In this document: positions 44,608-57,700 of the stretch, piece by piece | Numbering within the stretch: the stretch's first letter is position 1 | Layout: the number at the start of each line of letters is the position of its first letter | Assembly (NCBI RefSeq): GCF_035083965.1 | Contig: NC_089725.1 | Span: 31,133,925 to 31,197,924, forward strand | DNA from: Branchiostoma lanceolatum | Taxonomy: Eukaryota; Chordata; Leptocardii; Amphioxiformes; Branchiostomatidae | Direction: 5' to 3' | DNA: 64,000 nt | Position numbers and translations under genes: made by a program | Notes under the pieces: generated by a model | Databases searched by the model: none | What the model was told of the DNA's origin: nothing | What the model saw: only the letters and a program-made list of their open reading frames with translations

Positions 44608-47178
44608 AGATAATAGTGACCACACAAATGACCAGATGAACACAGACAAGGGTATGTTCAAAGCATTAGAACACCTTTTTTATTTGTGTACGGCGGGAGA
44701 AACATGTTTACACACTGTTGGCAGAGTGGCCACCACATAATCCACAAGTCCGGTAAAGAGCTGGAACACACCAACGGTACACGGCTACGCTACGGCTGTG
44801 TATGGGCATGAAATGAGTTAATGTTACGAGCAAACGACTACGGTACGTATGTATGTATGTATGTTTCCTGGTGTGTGTGTGTGACTGTGTGTAAGCGTTG
44901 TTTGAGACTGATAGGCGCTAAAGTGCATGTAGTTACCATATATATGGAAGGTAGAGCTGATTGTAGGGTTGAATGTGTAGAGAGAGACTGACTCCGTTGT
45001 TACATTTGTATCCCTATAATTGCAGTAGAGCTACGTGTGAGAGCTTCGTTCTCGTCGGTATTGTCACTGAAATCATTCATTGCAACGTCTGATCCCAATT
45101 ATTTTCAAGTATTCAAAAATAATTTGATGGAAGATTGCAATATTGTGTCTACTACCTATGCAATTTCGACATTCATTCGGATGTTTTAGCAATATTTGTC
45201 AACACATGGCATGAAAAATAGGCCATTATTGCAATGACATTGAATTTCTGCTATTCACATTAAAAATGTATTCCAAGAAAAGGCCATGTCTTGGCAAACC
45301 TTGTCTCTCGTGGACAAGCAAGGAAACTCCACACCCAGATTGTTATTTGGACACTTTTTTCCACAACATGATGGCTTTTGAGCACAACCACTTTGATTAG
45401 CTGGAATGAGATTCGACAACACAACATCTCCACAATAAAACATACTGTACCACCGTCACAGCGTGGCCTCCGTAGTAGTTAGATAGTCTTCTCTTACAAT
45501 TTGTCTCCCAACAATAAGTGGTTGGCAGAGAATTCGTCAGTATTCGTCGGTCTGGGGAAAGATTCGCTGTCAGAGTCGGACATTTCTCCGACCCCGTGGA
45601 GTTATATTTTTTTGAGACTCACGACTATTTTCACTTGTGATATTAAACTGTGCATTTTATATCTTCAGTTGGAAACTGATGTTTTTCACCCGCTTTTCTC
45701 CTCACTCTCTCCTTCTCTCTCTCCCTGGATTCCACCTCAAGTTTACATTGTCTAAGCTCCGTCTCACATCGAGACCCTCCTTGTACGCTTCTGAAGCTGT
45801 TAACAAAAAAAATACAAACTCTTCCTTCAACAAAGTCCTGCTTGTTCCAAGCAGCAAGCAGTATATAAGTCCTTAATTAAATTATTCAGAATTAAATTTA
45901 GCCTCAATCAGATTGAGAGAGAAAAAAAAAATGAGACACAACATTAACATATATAACGAGGACGCCTCAATTTCATTGAGGCTCCAACACAAAACAAGAA
46001 AAGTGCAAGTTAGCATCTTTGCAAGATTGCTACCAAGATATTTAGCCTAATATTTACACAATCGCAACATTACTGAAATTTCACGGAAAAATATTAAAGC
46101 ATTTGCTGCAATCCCCTGACGTTTGGCAAGTCGGAGGTAGGGGTCATATCCCGTTTTTAAAATTTTTGTACAAAATCAATTTTTACATTAATACAAAATC
46201 TACAATCCTATCCTTCGAAGTTCCAAAAAGATTAAATTTTGATTGGAATGAAAGGCTTTGATTTACTGATTTGATGTACTGTTGTCCACGGATTGTTTTT
46301 TTTTAAATTCATTTCTCTGCTACTCGGATCGGACTTGAAATGGCAGGGCATGGCAAAAGACCGCTAAAACATGGTCGGTATGGCATTTTTTTTTTGTGTC
46401 TGAGAAGTCATTTTCTTCCTCTTCTTTACAATAGCTGCTCAAAGCACAAGCACCAACATCAAGAATTTCAACAAACTAAGTTGGAAGTAGAGACTTTTTT
46501 TTTCCTCTCCAGGAGTTTCGCCAGTTACCAGGAGGAACTGTGGAAAATTCTGGAATATCCAGCGGATATGCACCCCTGAAATCTGAGCAAACTGGACAAT
46601 GAAAAGATTCCAACAACGGTTACTTAAGTATTCTACAATGTCAGTCGGGTGAGTAATGTAGAGATATCGATCTGTAGGGCTCGAGGAGTGCAGTTTTCAG
46701 TGGATGAAAATGCAACAATTAGATGTCGCTTGTGTGTGGTGAACTCACAAGCGTTTTGCACATAAGCAGGACCTTTCGACGATTACGCAACGGTTACAAG
46801 AGCAAGCAGTAAAACTGGGGAACCTCACAGAACACTGTAAAACCTGTAGAGCAACAGCGAGGGAGAAATGCACGCCTGGCATTCCTGTGTGGTAAAGAAA
46901 ACTGCACTCCTCGAGTTGATCACTATCCATGTCAGGTTTGGGGGGACAGACAACTCCCAGGGGATCCAGATACTGTCAAGCTGGTGGCGTATGGGTTAGA
47001 GAAACGGGCATATTTTAACAAGAGACAGCGTTTTGCTTGTGTTGTTGTCAACGGACGAACGCACACAGACAACGTGGCGAGGCCGGTACGATAATCAGAC
47101 GTACGTTTTCATTGATTCGCCCGGGAGTTGTCTGTTCCCCGCGGTGGGAACTGCAGGACCAGGGGGCGCCGCTATGTT
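44608..47178. other. 3' flank and probable 3' UTR of the NPAS-like gene
   Basis: Follows the minus-strand stop at 47179-47181. AT-rich with T runs. A minus-strand AATAAA lies near 44680, which would imply a UTR of about 2.5 kb; this is a guess. A Cys-rich minus-strand frame at 45255-45443 has no partner exon. Confidence 0.35.
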
Positions 47179-48710
47179 TCAGACGGGGCTGCCGTCCTGG
47201 TCGTGGTCGTTTTGCTGCTTGTTCTGCTGCTGCTGCGTCGGGAGCGTCGTCCCGCCAAACAGGTGAAAGGGCGCGGTCGCGATGAAACCGTCCGGCGTCT
47301 GGTACATCCCCATGGCGGCCGCAGCGCCCGCGGCGGCGTGGTGCGTCTGCGGGTCAACGCCCGGCAACAGGTCTGCAACGGGCTGCATGGCGTTGCCGTA
47401 GGCGCCGGGCGGCGGGAAGCCGTGCCGGACCTGCCTGTACAGCATCTCCATGGCGGAGTTGTCGAGGACGTAGTGCCCCTCCCCCAGGTGCGCCCCCCCG
47501 CCGTCCAGCAGGTTGACGGGCTGGGACGTGGGGAGGTGCAGGTTCGCGTGGCTCGCGTACGGCACGTCCGAGAACCCCGCCTTTATGGCCTCGGCGCTGT
47601 ACATCCTCTGGTAGGCCCCCGCCGTGACCGCGCTGGTCACCGGCAGTCTCTGGTGGGTTCCGAGGAACCTCTGGAGTCCTTCGGTTGCACTTTCCTTGGT
47701 GGGGTACATGTGCTGGCGCGCAAAGACTTCCCTGGAAAACACGCTCGCGCCCATGGGGTACCTGGATTCCCTGGGAGAGACGGACAGCGGGGGGGTGATG
47801 GTGTAGGTCTCCGTGGTCGTCCCCACCCCCGAACTTCTGGAGGTGAGGCAGAGGGGGGCGGGGGAGAGGGTCGCGGTCGCGCTGGTGCCTTCGGTGGTGG
47901 GCGGCGTGAGCACAGAGTCTGGAATGGTTACTTGACTGGAGTTGGAAGAGACGAGCGGCACACCGCTGGGCAGAAGCCTGGCCTGATTGTCTGGAGGGGG
48001 AGGTGGGGGGGACTGGGCCTCTGAGGCCTGACGGTTGGGCGGGTTGTTCCAACCCTCGCTATCTAAACTTCCTTCCCTGGGCTCCGATTTGATTCTCAGG
48101 CCCGAGTCATTCTCCGGGGATGAGAGGAAGGCCGGAGGGGCTCTCTCCAGCAGCGTTTGTCTACTTTTCTCAGCACCTTTAGTTATCGAGTCATTTGCAC
48201 TGGAGGCGGAGGAGACCCACTGGACCGAGTGCTCGGTCTCCGAGTCCACGGACGGGCGCGATCTCCTCCTGGCCTTCTTTGCAGCCTTCCTGTGTTTCTT
48301 GTCCGTGGAAGAAGAAAGGGAAGCCTTGTCGTCTCGGACCTCTTCGTCCGTGTCGACCGTGTGCACCGAGGACACGCTCAGCATGTCCGCGGCGTCCGTA
48401 GCACCGTTCTCCTCGCTGTCCTCCGTGCGAAAGGAATATGCATCCGCTACGTCTAATTTGGCATCTGATTTTGTTTCACTGTTGTTTTCCGAGGCGTCTC
48501 TCTGGTGGTGGCCCACCGGCCGGTTCTTGTCCCCCTTCTTGTTGTTGCTGGTGACGCTCCGCCGTCGCTTGTTCGGCCTCTGGTTGGCACCTTGTTTGCT
48601 ATCGGACTGGTTGGCGTCGGACCGCCTCTTCTTTTTGTTCTCGGGCTCACTCGTCTCGCTGTTTCCGCTTTCGCTCTCCTTGTCGCTGTCCGACCTGGAG
48701 TCTTCTTGCT
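47179..48710 (-). CDS. NPAS3-like: NPAS-like last exon: C-terminal regulatory region
   Basis: 510 codons plus stop. Starts [15 protein letters not shown] with an acidic/Ser tract, followed by basic segments KKKRR and KRRR (possible nuclear localisation). Blocks shared with vertebrate NPAS3 by recollection: a WNNPPNR motif, [21 protein letters not shown] and [16 protein letters not shown] fits a sumoylation consensus. The end is Gln-rich ([11 protein letters not shown]) before a TGA at 47179-47181. High CpG content makes several shadow frames open on both strands. Confidence 0.95.
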
Positions 48711-51700
48711 CTGCGGATGAAACACAGATCAGTCAGTGTACGTGATATTTTCAAATCATACTTTATTAAACTAGCAAGGCAGTCATGTGCTTGTGCATTA
48801 CTGAACTACCTTGACTTATCAAACACAACTGTGTCTGATAATAATGTCATTTGAAAAACTATATTACCATAGAAATCGAATTGACTAAGAGTTAGAATAC
48901 AATATGTTTACGGATATAAACCAGTTTTTCATATGTGAATAGTTAAAAATAAATAAAAATAAAAAGTTTCTTTCTCCAGTCGGGCAATTACATAGTAATG
49001 GACAAAGTGGTAACTAAGACAGGGTTCATGGGCCTTTACCGTCTCTCATATCTCTTTACAAATGGAAAATCATGGATGCATGAATTCAACATTTGCAAGT
49101 AAATGTAGACTATTTCTCTTTCGGCTTTTTTCAAAAGTGCTGTACCTTGACTTGGGCTGTGGACAAAATATGAGTCAGTTAATGAAGTACTGCATGAAAC
49201 TTTTTAGAATTACAAGATAAAGCAAGTGCAAGTACAAAATAGTACATGTACAGTGAAACCTGGTCGGGCGACCACCTGGTGCAGGCAACCACCTCCAGTC
49301 ACAAGCAACATTTAAACAGTCTTGTCCATTTTTACATAGTTAACCATCCTGTTCTGAGCAACCACCTGTCTTGTCAGCAACCGTTTTCCCCAGTCCCTTG
49401 AGTGGTTGCTGAATCCAGGTTTGACTGTACACAGCTTTTGATTATGATAGGAAATCAAATAAACTAATTACATAATGTTAAAGATGCACAACATCCCCAG
49501 ACAATACAATCAGTCCAGTCCTGTTTTCTCCTCACTTCGCTCAAATGTAAATGAGTACCAAGCTTGGTAAGTGACGTCCCTTTGATAGGACGTTAATTAG
49601 ACGTCTCGTGTTTGAGGAGAGTCACACTAGAGCACGTAAAAGAAGCTGCCACACTTATTGCTAAGAGTGGGGGTCCCTCCCGTTGTGAGTGGATCAAATA
49701 AATCTATCCGGATATGCAGCTTGTACTCCTCAGTACAAACCTGGTGTGTTGCACCTTGAGGCAGTTTACTGTAGCCTGGAGTCTGGCTTTCTTAGCTTTA
49801 GTCCGCTCCCAGTGTTGTTAGTGGGGAGCGGACGTTGGGAGCGGACTAAAGCTAAGAAGGCTGGACTCCAGGCTAGGTTTACTGGGCATGTGATGCAAAC
49901 ATACAAACAAACGAAAGAAAGAAAGTAACAACCTGTGTCATGGTTGGAGTCTGATTCGCTGTCGGATGTGTCGGAAGAGTCGGATGTGTCTGGGGGGTCC
50001 TGCGGCAGGTCCGGGACCTGGCTGATGTCCATGGGAATGTCCTTGTACTCTGGCAGACTGGGGATGGCACAGGGCAGGAAAAAACTGATTAGTGGTCAGA
50101 TGACAAACCTGTGGTGTCGTGTTGGCGTAACGATTATTGTGTTTGGCCCAGAACCCAGAGGTCCTGGGTTCAAATCCTCTGACATGCCACCAATGTTGTG
50201 CCCTTTGGAAATGTGCTTTACAGGACCTGGGTACCTGATTTTTATTTTGAGATGTCCAAGAAGTATGGCAATAAATAGGCACAGGGCAACACAGTCAGGT
50301 TACTAACATTCATACACACAGGTCATTGGCCACACCAGTTCAACTTGCTGGTACAAGGGCAAGACAGTCAGGTAAAAAAACAAAACAGACTAATGGTCAG
50401 TTTACAAACCTGTGGTGTCATGTTGGCATAACAGTTAGTGTGTTTGGCCCAGAACCAAGAGGTCCTGGGTTTAAATCCCCTGACATGCCACTGACGTTGC
50501 CACTGACGTTTTTGTGCCCTTTGGAAAGGCGATTTATACGACGGGTGGACAGGACAAGACAGTCAGGTTACAAATATTCATACACACCGCTCATTGTAAG
50601 GCCACACCGGTTCAATCTGTTAGTTCTCGGATTTAAAAAGAAATCTTATGGGGGAATGGAAGAGCAAGCAGAAAACAGAGCCTGAAGGGAACAACTGTAT
50701 AGAATTTGGTATAAACAGTTTCAGGGACAGAATATACTTTCTCCGACCCCTGTCTTCATCTTGTCCTATTGCTGAATTTTTACTTTGAAATATCCAAGAA
50801 TCATGGGAATTCATTGGCATGACCTTTATGGTAGCATATGTGTATGTCAGGACACACCAACTTTTTAGGCAAGAAAAACTGTGTTTACAAATATACACAA
50901 TCATACAACTCTGTTTTCATGTGGATCTTCCAAATCAACATCACTTTTCACATCATACATCCAACACCATCTTGTGTGTAAGAAGGTACATGCTTTTCTC
51001 TTCAACTCTGTTTTCATGTTGAACCTCCAGATCAATACATGTTGTTTAGATCTTGAAGCTACAAGTCTTTGCACTTTCCACATCATACATCCAACACCGT
51101 CTTGTACATGTCAGTAGGTAAAAGCGTCCGTTCATTCACTCCTGGAAATCCATTCCTCTTCTCCCCGTTGCCAATTACGGGAAGATAAAGTTTTCATCGC
51201 CCTCCGCATCCATCAAAGCATCGCTCCCGGTCGTAAAGAATCCCAGAGTTCCCCCGGAAAGCAGCAACGTCACAGTAGGAGTAAGATCCGGGCTTTACCT
51301 CGAGCGCGCCCAAATCCGGGGATCCCCGGCGGACTCCAACCCACCCAGAAGTAATAGACGGTTATTTCCCCGTCTCGGGAGGAATCGGACATGAATAAAG
51401 ATGGCGGCGGCCCCAGGCGACTCGTCCTTGGGAAGTTGGAGGAACGAGTGGCCGTGGAAACGACCGTGTCATTCAACTGTGTTTGTGTTTGTCAATCAAT
51501 CATCCGCGCACGGACATCAAGTGCTGATGCATGTCGGCTGTAGACATCCCTCTCCGGGCTGCTCTACTTGCGTTTGTGCCAAGCAGAGAGAACCTACAAA
51601 GCTCTCAGTAATTTGAAGCTGTCACGTTGAAAAGAACATTTCTTGCTTCTCGGATTTGAAAGAAATAATGCTCATTATGCTGGATGGCAAAATCAACACG

Positions 51701-54700
51701 AAAACAGAGTCTGGGGAAGAAATTTGTACCTTGATGTATGCAATATCAGCGAGTGATTCAAGTTTCTGCTTCTGAGACTATAAGAATAAAATAAAAACAT
51801 GAAAACCTTCAGCAGGATAAGAGCTTTGGATATAATTTGCTCTTGTTGTAGATTCCTTCAGTTGGTTCTCGTGTACTTGTATTTCTGGTGTCAGAAAAGC
51901 AACAGAGTTATTGACAGGCGTCATTGGAGTCAAACTGGCACCATCATAATGGAAAGTCTTCCCCCTGTGAAGTTAGAGTTTCGGATGTTATTTGCCCTCC
52001 TGTAAGCTACTCAGTTCTCTGTATTAATTTTGTAAGTCTTATTCAGGAAGGCAACAGAGTTATTGATAGGTGTCAAACCGACACCATCAGAATGGAAAGT
52101 CTTCACCCTGTGAAGTTTAGGATGTTACCTGCCCTCCTGGGTTATTCAGACTTGATGACTAGCTCTGATTGTTGTGGTTCGGGGGATCTTCCTTTGTGAT
52201 ATGACAAATATTTCCCCTCGACTGCCATTTAATCTTGTTTATGATTTCATATGAAAACGGGATTACAAGCGCCCCCGAGGCATGCCGGCACACACGCTTT
52301 TCCTTATCAAAATTATGCATGATATGTACAGGGAACGCAGCAATTATGAAATCTAATTAACTACCCATAAACAATAACGCTGCCATCCCCGTTTCATTCC
52401 AAACAATCTGTGAATCGTTTGGGACTGAGATTTTTTTTAAAGCCTGAACAAGGACAAAACTGCTGCATCTTTTAAAGGATACTAATGCAGCAAAATTGTC
52501 AGACGTTTTGACTCTTGATTTTCATGATGGTAAAGCTTGTCGGGAAGCATATCTTTGAAATGTCGCCGTGGAAATCTATCAAGCGGCAAAGTATGAAAAA
52601 TCTGTCGCGATGTTTTGTTGAGTGCGCTGAGCTGCTGAAAAGGATCCGTGCCTGCGTGACAGCACAAACAAAGAAAATGTTGAAACTTGAAACTTTATTG
52701 ACAATACCACATTGCAGACTGGCAAGTCTGAATTGGCGAGTATTTTCACATTTGCTCGCATAAAAAATGATGTGATTATATACAAATATACAAAGTTTAG
52801 CAATGGTGCCATTTAAAAAGACTTTGCATTTACAACACAGAACACGACGTAAGGACAGCTGACGTTGTTAGCATTGAAACATTCAAACGTGACAGGATTG
52901 TGTTGTTTGGTACAATGGAGTAGGGAAAACATAGGATTGTTAAGGAGATCAGTCACTTATTCAGCAGGGTTACAAGGTGCGGAATCGGAGAGAAATGTTC
53001 CTCCATGCAAGACACACGACTCCGATTTGTTAGATGCTTCGACTGACTGAGCTTCACCCAGGATGAAGCTGATGTCTTGATCTCGCATTTTACATCTTTC
53101 CCACAACATTAGACAAGTGTCTGTCTAGATTGTCAATCAGTGCAAAACATCTCCAATGACAAACAACCTGGAAGATGTAGATACCTTCTGCCATCATGAT
53201 TTAAAAAAAGACTTATTCAAGACAAATCACAACTTCAAGATTCAGTCTTTTCAATCCTGAATCTAAGTGTTTAAAATTTTTTTGTTTCCTATAACCATAG
53301 CAGAATGTACGCCAAAAATAGTTACTCAAGCAACTGGATAAAAGTTTGAAACAGTCAGACGTTTCAGACAGCATCTGCTGTCTTTTGTCAGTGACAAGTA
53401 GAATGTAACTTGTTACATACATTAACTTTGATGCTGTGGTGTGAAACAGTGCCCCTGCATGCTTGTGAAGCCTATGTGTTGTGCCAAAGGGTGTTTTACC
53501 AGGTAATTAATACACCATATAGATAATCATGTTGTCAGTGGTCCTCTTGGTTTAGTTGGAAGTCAACTCTCTTCACCATTGCTGAGATTGTGACGACAAA
53601 AAATGACAAAAGTTTTTTTACTCTGGTCTCTTTTGATCTGTTTGAGATTTTTGTGTGGAGGAAAAGTGCAGACATCCCCACAGTTTTACTGTGTGGTAAG
53701 ATGGTCTTATGGTTAGGGTTGTTCACTTAGAATCTAAAGGTCTGGGTTTGGATCACTGGCAGGCCCCAATGTTGTGCTCTTGGGAAAGGCACTATACACC
53801 TATTTCCTCCCTCTACTCGGGTAAAAATGAGTACCTAGCTTTGGTTAGGGACATCCTCTAGGAGGGGACATAAAGCTGTAGGTCCTTTGTTTGTGAAGAG
53901 ACACACCTGGAGCATGTTAAAGAACCCACCACACTTATTTATAAGAGTAGGGGTCCTTCCTGGTATGAGTGAATCAAACCTTACAGTTTGGTCTCCAGGA
54001 TGACATCTTGAAAAGGTGATAGTCCCCTGTTATCTCAATCCTTCCACAATGTGGTAAATCTCGACAGATAAATACCGTAAAGTCAAAGTAAAAGCCGCGT
54101 GCACAGTTCTCCATTGAAGAGTTACAAAGTTGTAGATATGATTTATCAGCAGGAAACACTTCCCTGCAATTATTTGCATCAGAGATTTCCAGACAAGCCC
54201 GCAGCATTACGCCTGCTAATACCTAATCTGGTAGAAGAAGCACCTGTCTGTTTGCATAATAGCCAACATATATCCGAGCGCTGAAACGCTTCAACGTCTT
54301 CGAGAGCCCGACGAGGGTGACAGCTGGTCGTACTTCACTGTAGCTGAGGAGATTCTCAATCACAGCCGGAAGAACGTCGGACGTAATCTTGTCTCGGGGC
54401 AGTGCGGGGCGCTCACGACACAGATGGTAAATACCAGCGGAGTCGGGACAATATATGGGACATCGCCGTTTGTTTTGTTGTTGATGTATGGGACTTGCCG
54501 GCCACGCGTGTGGCTGATGGAGCCCAGGATGGGAGATTTACCTTCAGCCTCGGGGCGACCAGGCTCTATCTTATCTCTGAAGTTGCAGGAGGCGGCGCAG
54601 TGATAAACCGCTGATCACCCCAGCTTGTCAGAACTTGTGTGTACAACACTACGTCATTAAGACCATATAATCTGAAGTACAGAAGTAAAACAAAAAACCC

Positions 54701-57700
54701 TCAAGAAAAAAAATTCTAAATCCAGGTTGTTGTATCTGACTTATCTTTTTTGCATCATCAAGTAAACTCAAAACGGCTAAGTCTCGGCACAGTGATAAAC
54801 CACAAATCACCCCAGCTTGTCAGAACTCGTATGTACAACACTACGTCATTAAGACCATATAATCTGAAGTACAGAAATATAACAAAAAACCCTCTGAAAA
54901 AAATCCAGCTTGTTGTTCATTTGTATCTAACTTATCTTAACTAACTTAACTAACTTGATTTGGAGCTAATTCTAGTGCAGCCTACTTCAACTTTGAATGA
55001 ATGACCAATCACATGACTAATCACAATCACATGGCCAGTCACATGACCTTGAGGACGCGATGTCAGCAACAGTGAAGAAGGCTCCAACAGAAACAAAACA
55101 GTCTAAATCTTGATTTGTTGGTTATCACACATTTTTATGTACAGTATCATTTTAGCAAGGGGACATCATGAAAACTGAGAGCTGGCCAGAAAAACTTGCA
55201 TCTGACTCAGTGACTCCATAAAACTCTGTGCACCAAGGAACAGACTTTCCTGTCAGATTTTTTTTCATGTTGATATTCCAATCTACCCCTATGGCTATTC
55301 AGCTATGGGGCTGAGTGAGTGAGTGCGTGCGTTATTCCAATCTAGCATTGTTTATTCAAATCCAAGAACAAAGAAATTGAATTGGTGTGGCCAAGATGTG
55401 TTGGTACAAAATCAAAACACTGCATCTAATCTGCAGTGCAATCAGAAGAGATGGCTTTAGTAGCACTACTACTGTACCATTAGACATTCCGTCTCAGTTT
55501 GACCAATCCTAATTGTGATCTTGATAACAAAGGCAGTTTGGCCATTCTGATAATACAAGACAGATCAAAAGGGACAAGTGGAAAGCCACAAGGAAAAGAA
55601 CCCATGACTGATTTAGAAAGCAATGGATCAAACAAAGTAGTGTTCATCTTTTATTCAATGAAATGCTTGCAGCGGTTTTAGTTTTGTTGCGACCTGTCCA
55701 CTGTAAATTCTTGACACCACAAACATGCATCCCAAACTTATTTACAAGTCTACTACAAAACGTTTCAGCTGCAAACTTAAAACAACGTCAAAACCTCCTT
55801 TTGCCTCTACAGCAAAAATAAATGATTTGACAGTAAATTTCAGAGAAAGGAGACAAAACTTTTGAGAGGAAGTCCTCAGCCATCTATAGAATTATGAAAC
55901 TTTAAAAGTGTTTAGTGATTAAAGTGGTGAGGTCACCTGAGGACGTAGTTGATGAAGATGACGCTCTTCTCGTTGTTGTTCTTGGTGTTGTAGGTGACGG
56001 TGGCGCACGTCTGCACCCAGATGTACCCGCCGTTCTTAAGAATCCACCGGTAGTAACTCGACACCACCTGGCCCTTGTTTATCACTGCAATAAACAAACA
56101 AACAATTATAAACAACACGTCTGCACCCAGATGTACCCGCCGTTCTTAAGGATCCACCGGTAGTAACTTGACACCACCTGGCCCTTGTTTATCACTGCAA
56201 TAAACAAACAGACAATTATAAACAACACGTCAGATGTACCCGCCGTTCTTAAGGATCCACCGGTAGTAACTCGACACCACCTGGCCCTTGTTTATCACTG
56301 TAAAAAATAAAAAATAAGCTGTGAACAATCAACATGTTAGCTTTTTCACTCCCGGACCAAAGGGCCAAATCCCTGTCTGTGGTTTACCTGAGAATTTCCC
56401 GGGATTGTCTTTATCTTGTTACGCTTGTCCTTCTTATCATAACCAGAGGCAGAGTAGCCATCTGTATTTCTAGAGATCTTAACAACTATCTTGTGGACTG
56501 TTGTCTGAAGCCTTCACTTTGATCATGTGGTTTCGGTACCAGGTTCAGTGCCAGTGGTCTGTATAAAGTTAACAACAGCAGTCCTTTGACATCTGCATGA
56601 GTGGAAAAGTTTACAAACCTGTTGTTTGACTGGAGGTGAATGAACCTTAACAGCAACATCAACAGTACTAGTGATTTGTGACAGCTTCACAACAGCAATG
56701 CATCGACATCTACATGAGTGGAAAAGTTCCAAACCTGCTGTTTCAGAAATGAATGAACCTCATTTGCAATAACTTATTCAGCACCAGGGACAGTGCCGAT
56801 GATTTATATTAAGTTCACAACAGCAGTCCTTTGACATCTACACGAGTGGAAAAGTTGCAAACCAGTTCTTTGACTGGAGGTGAATGAACCTTAACAGCAA
56901 CAACTGTTTCAGACCAATAACAGTGCTAGTAGTTAGCAAAAAGTTAATAACAGCACTCCATCGACGTCTACTTGGGTGGGAAGGCTCCAAACTGGAACCT
57001 CAATAGCAATAACTGTTTCAGCACCAATGACAGTGCCAGTGTATTAAGTTTGCAACAGCAATCCTCTGACACCTACAGGAGGAAAAGTTCACATCTACTG
57101 GTGGAAAAGTCCCCAGCTGGAACTTCAATAGCAATTACTGTTTCAGTACCATGGTCAGCGCCAGTAGTTTGAATAAAGTTGCTGAATAAACAACAGTAAT
57201 CCTTCAACATCTACTTGGGTGAAAAAATTCCTAACTGAAACCTCAATCAAAATGACCAAGGACAGGGGTAAAATATAGCACATTTCCTTTTGTTATGACC
57301 ATTGTCAAAACTGCCTTCTGTTAGCTAAAGCTGGGTTGAGACACATGTCCCACTTCAGATCTTACCTCAGTTACCAGATCTGCCCTATACCTGATATCGA
57401 TTCCTTTACACCCAGCCATCCAACCCTGGTGAGCAGGTGAGTAAAAAGCCTTTACAGCAGGAGGCCTATAAAACCACATAAGTCCCCATATCCCCTGGGG
57501 CACCTCTACACCATACAGCAACACTCCCAGTCCAGAAACATATATCAGCCGCATTCTCACCCAAAAGGTCTTTGTGGAGGATTTGTGGGCGACCGTTCAT
57601 ATTGAAAACAATATTCCTAATTGATACGAATAGTAAAAGTTCGGCTGTCCGTCAACATTGGTGGTTAATTGCAGCGGAGGCGAGGTGGCTGGGCTGACCT

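Noticed and set aside
45255-45443. Cys-rich minus-strand frame (CCGKKCPNNN)
   Set aside because: No signal peptide, no partner exons and no recognised cysteine pattern; it lies in the probable 3' flank of the NPAS gene.
47128-48024. 298-codon plus-strand frame opposite the NPAS last exon, and the other-frame minus products there
   Set aside because: Arg/Gly/Val-rich shadow of CpG-rich coding DNA; the NPAS frame joins correctly to the upstream exon and shows family motifs.
49987-50050. IPMD in the NPAS exon resembling the HIF degradation motif around the hydroxylated proline
   Set aside because: The LxxLAP core needed by EGLN enzymes is missing and vertebrate NPAS3 has the same region without known hydroxylation; likely coincidence.
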